Of a DNA stretch of 38,324 nucleotides, positions 32,898-38,324 are shown in pieces; position 1 is the first letter of the stretch; each line of letters opens with the position of its first letter. Location of the stretch: assembly GCA_902805845.1 (NCBI GenBank), contig CADCUI010000035.1, positions 1 to 38,324 of the forward strand, in the 5' to 3' direction. A program made the position numbers and the translations under genes. The DNA is from an uncultured Nocardioidaceae bacterium. Lineage in GTDB: Bacteria > Actinomycetota > Actinomycetes > Propionibacteriales > Nocardioidaceae. A model generated the notes under the pieces. It was not told where the DNA came from, ran no database searches, and was given only the letters and a program-made list of their open reading frames with translations.

Positions 32898-34998
32898 AGC
32901 CGAGGGAGTACGGGTCGACCTGGACGCGCAGCGGCGGCAGCTTGCGGGCCGAGCGGACACCCTGCAGCTCGAGCAGGGCCCGCGACAGCTCCGGCCCCGA
33001 GCGTCGCGGCACCCGCACCACCAGCCGCAGCCGCTCCGCCTCGTCCGCGGCCGGTGGCCGTCCTGGCGTGACGGGGTCGGGGACCGGCCCCAGCACCTCG
33101 GCCCCGGCCGGGAGCCGCAGCTCGGCCAGCGCGGACTCGACGGCGTCCTCGACGCCGCGCAGCACGGCCAGCCGGGACGCGGGCGGGAGGTGCGCGGTAC
33201 GCCGTTCCTCGGCCTCCCGCTGGGCGAACCCCGCCGGGTCCCACCGCACCAACGCCTGGAGGGTCGGCTCCGACGGCTCGCCCACGGCGACCACCCGTCC
33301 ACCGTCACCGGCGGGGCGTGCGAGCGAAGCCGCGTTGAACCATCTCCGCACCGACTCCTCCCCGGTGCGGAGATCGGGCCGGGCGAGCATCAGCCAGGTG
33401 TCCATCAGCACCACCGCGGCGTAGCCGCCGGCGGCCACCGGCTCGGCCCCCGGCGTGGCCACCACGATCGCCTTGGTGGCGTCGACCTCGGCGAGCACCC
33501 GGTCACCGGAGGAGCGCCGCACCGGTACGCCGGGGAACGCGCGTCCGAGCTCCTCGGCGGTCCGCCGGTCACCCAGCACCGGGGCGCGAAGGCCTCGCCC
33601 GCCGCAGACGGCGCACGTGTGGTCCAGCTCCACGGCCCCGCACCACCGGCACGCGGGTGGCAGGTGTGGCGCCGGGAGGTGCAGCGGTCCCGAACAGGTG
33701 CGGCACCGGGCCGGTGTCCGGCAGGTGTCGCAGGCCAGGGCGGTGACGTAGCCCAGCCGGGGCGTCTGCACCAGAACCGGTCCTTGCGCGAGGGCCGCCC
33801 GGATCGCCACGTGGGCGCTGCTCGGCAGCCGGGCGATGCGCGCGGCCGGGTCCCGCTCCAGCTCCCGGTCGGTGGCGCCGGTGATGCTGACCTGCGGCGC
33901 CCGGGCACGCACCGTCTCGCGTCCGGCCGCCACATCCTCCGCCCATCCGGCACTCACCAGGGCGGTCGCCTCGACGCTGCGCGCGTGGCCGGCCAGCAGC
34001 GACCCACAGCCCCGGTCGTGGGCACGCAGCAGCAGGACCTCCCGGGTGTGCGGATAGGGCGCCCGCGGCTCGGCGTACAGGTCGTCCCCGTCGTCCCAGA
34101 GGGCGACGAGCCCGAGGTCGTGCACCGGCGCGAACGCCGCCGCGCGGGTGCCGGCCACCACCCGGACCGCCCCGCGGGCGACGGCCAGGAACGCCCGGTA
34201 GCGGTCGGCCGGCCCGAGGTCGGCGGTGAGCAGGACGTGCTGCCCCGCTCCGAGGACCGTGGTCAGCGCGCCGTCCAGCCGGTCGAGGTCGCGTCGGTCC
34301 GGCACGCACAGCACCGAGCCGCGACCCCCCGCCAGCGTCGCCGCTGCGGCATGGGCCAGGCCGGCCGCCCAGTCCTCGCCCGGCAGTGCGGTCCACACCG
34401 CGCGTACGCCCTCCCCCTCCGCGAGCCGGGTCGCCAGCCCCTTCCCGGCGGGGTACCGGCTCCACCACCGGCCGGCTGCCTCGGCATCGGCCCTCACGGT
34501 CGCCGGCACCGCACTCGCCCGCTTCTCCACCGTCGCGTGCCGCGGGGGCACCGCGAGCCGGAGCACGTCGGAGCGCGTCCCGGCGTAGCGCTCGGCCACG
34601 GCGCCGCACAGCCTGGCCACGTCCGCCGCCAGCACCGGCTCGGCGCTCACCGCCCTCCGGAGCGGCGCGAGCCGGCCGGGGTGCTCGCTCTCGGCCACCC
34701 GCTCGAGCACGAACCCGTCGACGTCCTGGCCGGCGAACCGCACCTTGACCCGGGAGCCGGGCACGACCCGGTCGTGCATCGACGCCGGTACGACGTAGTC
34801 GAAGGGCCGGTCGAGGTGCGCGAGCGGCACGTCGACCAGCACCCTGGCGACCGGCAGGTCGGGAGCCGGCTCGGTGGAGCGAGCCGGACGCTCCTTCGCC
34901 CGACTGCGAGCCGTGGCCGCCTTGGCCGTCGCCCGAGCCGCCGTCAGCTCCGGGACGAGCACCTCCGGCGCCGGCTGCTGCTCGTCCCCGTCGGCCAC
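32896..34998 (-). CDS. priA: Primosomal protein N' (PriA), degenerate ATPase type
   Basis: 700 aa. The 3' DNA-binding domain (about 45-150) has VARVLVDVPLAHLDRPFDYV and VPGSRVKVRFAGQDVDGFV. The zinc region has paired Cys in CDTCRTPARCRTCSG and CRWCGAVELDHTCAVCGGRG. The end, GPVPDPVTPGRPP through VQVDPYSLG, matches the PriA C-terminal domain. Where E. coli PriA has a GxxGxGKT loop there is only LPGEDWAAGLAHAAAATLA, and the DEEH box reads LWDDGDDLYAEP. Helicase activity is therefore doubtful, as known for actinobacterial PriA. The zinc cysteines suggest retained structure. GTG start; the stop codon lies in a family C unit. Confidence 0.92.
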   Translation of the reverse strand: MADGDEQQPAPEVLVPELTAARATAKAATARSRAKERPARSTEPAPDLPVARVLVDVPLAHLDRPFDYVVPASMHDRVVPGSRVKVRFAGQDVDGFVLERVAESEHPGRLAPLRRAVSAEPVLAADVARLCGAVAERYAGTRSDVLRLAVPPRHATVEKRASAVPATVRADAEAAGRWWSRYPAGKGLATRLAEGEGVRAVWTALPGEDWAAGLAHAAAATLAGGRGSVLCVPDRRDLDRLDGALTTVLGAGQHVLLTADLGPADRYRAFLAVARGAVRVVAGTRAAAFAPVHDLGLVALWDDGDDLYAEPRAPYPHTREVLLLRAHDRGCGSLLAGHARSVEATALVSAGWAEDVAAGRETVRARAPQVSITGATDRELERDPAARIARLPSSAHVAIRAALAQGPVLVQTPRLGYVTALACDTCRTPARCRTCSGPLHLPAPHLPPACRWCGAVELDHTCAVCGGRGLRAPVLGDRRTAEELGRAFPGVPVRRSSGDRVLAEVDATKAIVVATPGAEPVAAGGYAAVVLMDTWLMLARPDLRTGEESVRRWFNAASLARPAGDGGRVVAVGEPSEPTLQALVRWDPAGFAQREAEERRTAHLPPASRLAVLRGVEDAVESALAELRLPAGAEVLGPVPDPVTPGRPPAADEAERLRLVVRVPRRSGPELSRALLELQGVRSARKLPPLRVQVDPYSLG

Positions 34999-35139
34999 GC
35001 GAGCGATTCAACCAGCCGCCGGCGACACCGCCGGCGGGTCCGGGCACCGAACGCTCATGTGGTGCAGAAACGTTCCGATGTCGAGTTCCAGCAGCAGTAA
35101 TGGACCAGATGACGTCGAGCCACCCTGCCGGAGCATTCT

Positions 35140-35155
35140 CCGGGCGGAGGCCCGG
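35140..35155 (-). terminator. Hairpin downstream of metK
   Basis: CCGGGC-CTCC-GCCCGG on the minus strand is a perfect 6-bp stem 15 bases after the metK stop. An alternative stem, CCGGAG-CATT-CTCCGG at 35128-35143, overlaps it and cannot form at the same time. No T-run follows. The rest of 34999-35139 shows no gene. Confidence 0.45.
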
Positions 35156-35170
35156 ATCGCCCGAAGGCTG

Positions 35171-36367
35171 TCAGACGCCGGCGGTCGCGCGCAGCGCCTC
35201 GATGCAGTCGGTGCGCTCCCAGGTGAACGCCGGCAGGTCGCGGCCGAAGTGGCCGTGCGCCGCGGTCTGGGCGTAGATCGGCCGCTTGAGGTCCAGGTCG
35301 CGGATGATCGCCGCCGGCCGCAGGTCGAAGACCTCGAGCACCGCCTTCTGGATCGCGTCCACGGGGATCGTCTCGGTGCCGAAGCAGTCGACGAACAGGC
35401 CCACCGGGTGCGCCTTGCCGATCGCGTAGGCCACCTGCACCTCGCAGCGGGTGGCGAGCCCCGCGGCCACCACGTTCTTGGCGACCCAGCGCATCGCGTA
35501 CGCCCCCGACCGGTCCACCTTGGAGGGGTCCTTGCCGGAGAACGCGCCGCCACCGTGGCGGGCCATGCCGCCGTAGGTGTCGATGATGATCTTGCGGCCG
35601 GTCAGGCCGGCGTCGCCCATCGGGCCCCCGATCTCGAAGCGGCCGGTGGGGTTGACGAGCAGCCGGTAGCCCTCGGAGGGCAGGTCGAACTTCTCCAGCA
35701 CCGGGTCGACGACGTGCCGCTTCACGTCGGGCGTGAGCAGGTTCTCGAGGTCGAGGTGGCGCGCGTGCTGGGTCGACACCACGACGGTGTCGACCCGGAC
35801 CGGCCGGTTGTCGGCGTCGTACTCGATGGTGACCTGCGTCTTGCCGTCAGGACGCAGGTAGGGGAGCGTGCCGTCCTTGCGGACCGCGCTGAGCCGCTCG
35901 GAGAGCTGGTGCGCGACCGTGATGGGCAGCGGCATGAGCTGGGGCGTGTCGTCGCAGGCGTACCCGAACATCAGCCCCTGGTCCCCGGCGCCCTGCCGGT
36001 CGAGCGGGTCGGTGGACTCCCCGAGCCGCTCCTCGTAGGCGTCGTCGACGCCCTGGGCGATGTCGGGCGACTGGGACCCGATCGCCACCTGCACCCCGCA
36101 GGAGCGGCCGTCGAAGCCCTTCTCGCTGCTGTCGTAGCCGATCTCGAGGATCTTGGTGCGCGCGAGCTCCGCGACGTTGGCGAACCCCTCGGTGGTGACC
36201 TCGCCCGCCACGACGACGAGTCCGGTGGTGACCAGCGTCTCGACCGCGACCCGGCTCTCGGGGTCCTGCCGCAGCAGCTCGTCGAGGACGGTGTCGCTGA
36301 TCTGGTCAGCGATCTTGTCCGGATGTCCCTCGGTCACCGACTCCGAGGTGAAAAGGCGTCCCGTCAC
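35171..36367 (-). CDS. metK: S-adenosylmethionine synthetase
   Basis: 398 aa enzyme making SAM from methionine and ATP. Seen: [20 protein letters not shown] (ATP-binding His), [12 protein letters not shown], and the P-loop-like [20 protein letters not shown]. Lys and Asp residues of the metal sites are in place. I chose the GTG at 36367 because it gives the family start TGRLFTSES; a GTG at 36424 would add 19 untypical residues and lies inside a TAAGGT box (36423-36428) that could be the -10. The leader is then about 50 nt and too short for a SAM riboswitch. Confidence 0.95.
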   Translation of the reverse strand: MTGRLFTSESVTEGHPDKIADQISDTVLDELLRQDPESRVAVETLVTTGLVVVAGEVTTEGFANVAELARTKILEIGYDSSEKGFDGRSCGVQVAIGSQSPDIAQGVDDAYEERLGESTDPLDRQGAGDQGLMFGYACDDTPQLMPLPITVAHQLSERLSAVRKDGTLPYLRPDGKTQVTIEYDADNRPVRVDTVVVSTQHARHLDLENLLTPDVKRHVVDPVLEKFDLPSEGYRLLVNPTGRFEIGGPMGDAGLTGRKIIIDTYGGMARHGGGAFSGKDPSKVDRSGAYAMRWVAKNVVAAGLATRCEVQVAYAIGKAHPVGLFVDCFGTETIPVDAIQKAVLEVFDLRPAAIIRDLDLKRPIYAQTAAHGHFGRDLPAFTWERTDCIEALRATAGV

Positions 36368-36451
36368 CTGCGTGTGCCCCTGTCCGCGCGTTCGCCGCGC
36401 ATCACCGTTGCTGTCCGGCGTCACCTTAGCCGCCGGGCCCCGCCGGGATCC

Positions 36452-37681
36452 TCAGCCGTTCTGCCACCTGGACGCGACGCTGTCCCAGACGACGTGGGCC
36501 AGGGCCGCCTTCGAGCCGCGGGGTACGCCGGTGGCGTCACCGGACGCGTCGAGGACCACCGCCTCGTTGTCGGGACTGCCGAACACCCGCCCGCCGCTGA
36601 CGTCGTTGACGACCAGGAGGTCGCACCCCTTGCGGGCGAGCTTGGCTGCGGCGTGGTCGAGCACGGACCCGTGCTCGTCGCCGGTCTCTGCGGCGAACCC
36701 GACGACGACCGTGCCCTGCCGCGGCCGGTGCTGCGAGAGCTCGGCCAGGATGTCGGGGTTCTGCACGAGCTCGAGGGGAGGAACGCTGCCGTCGGCCGAC
36801 TTCTTGATCTTCGCCTGCTCTTGCGCGGCGGGACGGAAGTCGGCCGGCGCGGCGGCCATCACCACGGCGTCGGCGGTGGCTGCCGCGCCCAGGACGGCGT
36901 CACGCAGCTCCGCGGTGGTCTCGACGTGCACGACCTTGGCGCCGGCGGGCTCGGGGAGACTGACGTTGGCGGCCACCAGCGTCACCTCGGCGCCCCTGGC
37001 CACCGCGGTCCTCGCCAGGGCGATCCCCTGCAGCCCCGAGGAGCGGTTTCCGATGAAGCGGACCGGGTCGAGGTACTCACGTGTGCCGCCGGCGGAGACG
37101 ACCACGTGGCGACCGGTGAGGTCGAGGGCGTTGCCGGAGTCACGGCGGGCGAGCACGTCCCGCGCCACCTCGAAGAGCTCGCCGGGATCGGGCAGCCGTC
37201 CCTTGCCGGTGTCCGCGCCGGTCAACCGGCCCTCGGCCGGCTCGACGACGAGAGCCCCGCGGCCGCGCAGCGTCGCCACGTTGGCCTGGGTCGCGGGGTG
37301 CTCCCACATCTCGGTGTGCATGGCCGGCGCGAACAGGACCGGGCACCGAGCGGTCAGCAGGGTGTTCGTGAGCAGGTCGTCGGCCAGCCCGTTCGCGGCC
37401 TTCGCCAGCAGGTCGGCGGTCGCCGGGGCGACGACGACGAGGTCGGCCGTCTGCCCGATCCGCACGTGCGGAACCCGGTGGACGTCGTCCCACACCTGCG
37501 TCGAGACGGGATTGCCGGACAGTGCCGCCCACGTGGGCGCACCGACGAACTCGAGGGCCGCGGCCGTGGGCACGACGGTGACGTCGTGACCGGTCTCGGT
37601 CAGACGGCGCAGCAGCTCGCAGGCCTTGTACGCCGCGATGCCGCCACCGACACCGAGGACCACGCGCGGCCGGTCGGTCAC
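36452..37681 (-). CDS. coaBC: Phosphopantothenoylcysteine decarboxylase / synthase
   Basis: 409 aa bifunctional coenzyme A enzyme. The N-terminal flavin-dependent decarboxylase (CoaC, about 1-180) has VVLGVGGGIAAYKACELLRR, VPHVRIGQTADLVVVAPATA with the active His, and PAMHTEMW. The C-terminal synthetase (CoaB, about 185-409) has VVVSAGGTREYLDPVRFIGN leading into NRSSG, with the conserved Asn, and the Lys-rich AKIKK. The GTG at 37681 lies 31 bases after rpoZ. Confidence 0.96.
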   Translation of the reverse strand: MTDRPRVVLGVGGGIAAYKACELLRRLTETGHDVTVVPTAAALEFVGAPTWAALSGNPVSTQVWDDVHRVPHVRIGQTADLVVVAPATADLLAKAANGLADDLLTNTLLTARCPVLFAPAMHTEMWEHPATQANVATLRGRGALVVEPAEGRLTGADTGKGRLPDPGELFEVARDVLARRDSGNALDLTGRHVVVSAGGTREYLDPVRFIGNRSSGLQGIALARTAVARGAEVTLVAANVSLPEPAGAKVVHVETTAELRDAVLGAAATADAVVMAAAPADFRPAAQEQAKIKKSADGSVPPLELVQNPDILAELSQHRPRQGTVVVGFAAETGDEHGSVLDHAAAKLARKGCDLLVVNDVSGGRVFGSPDNEAVVLDASGDATGVPRGSKAALAHVVWDSVASRWQNG

Positions 37682-37712
37682 CGCGGGTCCCTGCTCCCGA
37701 GCACGAGCCAGC

Positions 37713-38030
37713 TCAGAGCTCGAAGTCCTCGGAGACCGCCTCCGGGGACGGCGTGGCCGGGGGCGGTGCGTCCGGGTCGTAGTCCTCACAGGTGAGGAGG
37801 TCCTCGTTGATCTCGCGGAGCGCGATCGACAGCGGCTTCTCCTGCACGTGGGTGTCCACGAGGGGACCGACGTACTCGAGCAGGCCCTCGCCCAGCTGGG
37901 AGTAGTAGGCGTTGATCTGCCGGGCCCGCATGGCGCTGTAGAGCACGAGCCGGTACTTGGAGTCGGTCTTGGTCAGGAGCTCGTCGATGGGCGGGTTCGT
38001 GATGCCCTCGGCGACGGGGTTGCTCGACAC
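37713..38030 (-). CDS. rpoZ: RNA polymerase omega subunit
   Basis: 105 aa. The central [20 protein letters not shown] and [12 protein letters not shown] followed by [18 protein letters not shown] match the omega helices that clasp the beta' C-terminus and aid enzyme assembly. The tail from about residue 85 is acidic and proline-rich, as in actinobacterial omega. The start is GTG (MSSNPVAEG). It sits between gmk and coaBC in the standard order. Confidence 0.96.
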   Translation of the reverse strand: MSSNPVAEGITNPPIDELLTKTDSKYRLVLYSAMRARQINAYYSQLGEGLLEYVGPLVDTHVQEKPLSIALREINEDLLTCEDYDPDAPPPATPSPEAVSEDFEL

Positions 38031-38130
38031 GTAGGTCAGCCTCGCAGGTTCCGTTGGTGGTGGGTGTGGACGCCCGCCGGGAGGCAGGTCGAGGAGGAGC
38101 CCCGGCCGACGACCCCGCCGTACGGGTAGG

Positions 38131-38324
38131 TCAGGCGCGCGCGTCCACCATCAAGGCTACCAACTGCTCGCCCGCCTGCTGAACTTCGGCGTTGACGACG
38201 GTGACGTCGAACTCCTCCTCCGCGGCCAGCTCCTGCACCGCGGTCTCCAGCCGCCGCGCCCGTTCCTGCTCGCTCTCGGTGCCGCGGCCGACCAGCCGGT
38301 TGACCAGCTCCTCCCACGACGGCG
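38131..38324 (-). CDS. gmk: Guanylate kinase, C-terminal part (cut by window edge)
   Basis: Only the last 63 codons are inside the window; the start lies to the right. They read [39 protein letters not shown], then [20 protein letters not shown] and a TGA at 38133-38131. This is the C-terminal end of guanylate kinase, with the RGTES block that carries the lid/nucleotide-site Arg and the [10 protein letters not shown] strand. The enzyme phosphorylates GMP to GDP. Its position before rpoZ supports the call. Confidence 0.93.
   Translation of the reverse strand, partial: PSWEELVNRLVGRGTESEQERARRLETAVQELAAEEEFDVTVVNAEVQQAGEQLVALMVDARA

Noticed and set aside
32896-34998. priA as a pseudogene
   Set aside because: The frame is intact at normal length, zinc cysteines and end domains are kept, and the loss of the ATPase loop is a known feature of actinobacterial PriA.
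32551-35100. Plus-strand open frame of 849 codons opposite def and priA
   Set aside because: It runs antisense through conserved genes and the family C array, and its translation is Arg/Pro/Gly-rich with no motifs.
36368-36451. SAM riboswitch before metK
   Set aside because: Only about 50 nt separate the likely transcription start from the GTG, and no conserved SAM-aptamer blocks are visible.

Overview
The window is about 38 kb of GC-rich actinobacterial chromosome carrying only core metabolism and information-processing genes. The gene order (gmk-rpoZ-coaBC-metK-priA-def-fmt-rsmB-rpe-rib; infC-rpmI-rplT-rRNA methyltransferase-histidine kinase-pheS-pheT-arg; argH-mpg-tyrS-rrn), the degenerate PriA and a maleylpyruvate isomerase-type (mycothiol-linked) protein fit Actinomycetia, most likely a Nocardioidaceae-like organism; the family is an inference. 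Nearly all genes lie on the minus strand, so the window is best read from right to left. No phage, insertion sequence, tRNA or CRISPR array was seen.

Right to left: 38.3-32.1 kb holds gmk (cut by the edge), rpoZ, coaBC, metK, priA, then def-fmt-rsmB joined by 1-base stop/start overlaps. 29.8-29.3 kb has a plus-strand membrane/coiled-coil protein. 29.2-24.7 kb has rpe, an FMN riboswitch and the coupled ribD-ribE-ribBA-ribH operon. A plus-strand aldo/keto reductase and the hisE-hisG-PH-domain block follow (24.7-22.1 kb). Next come a plus-strand pair (small membrane protein and P-loop kinase) and an SseB-like gene. 20.5-12.9 kb carries a structured leader, infC (ATC start), rpmI, rplT, a SpoU-type rRNA methyltransferase, a soluble histidine kinase, pheS and pheT. 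12.0-3.6 kb is the arginine cluster argC-ACT-argJ-argB-argD-argR / argG / argH, followed by mpg and tyrS. The left end holds an FMN-dependent alpha-hydroxy-acid oxidase, then the leader with two promoters and the 5' end of a 16S rRNA gene.

Two things stand out. First, an ACT_7-type (CASTOR-like) protein gene sits between argC and argJ, coupled on both sides by 4-base overlaps; an arginine-sensing role is a reasonable but untested idea. Second, two sequence-unrelated families of short intergenic repeats share one architecture: units at an exact period (32 bp in family A at 5.1 and 17.8 kb; 22 bp in family C at 12.9 and 32.8 kb), forward copies followed by inverted copies, paired in register around one centre. 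The periods are close to three and two DNA helical turns. In family C the repeat begins inside the TGA stop codon of the neighbouring gene in both clusters. These arrays are the best candidates for something undescribed. Other oddities are an E. coli-type long ArgG with no argF nearby, a methyltransferase gene whose only plausible start is CTG, and a pentapeptide tandem repeat at the ArgH N-terminus.
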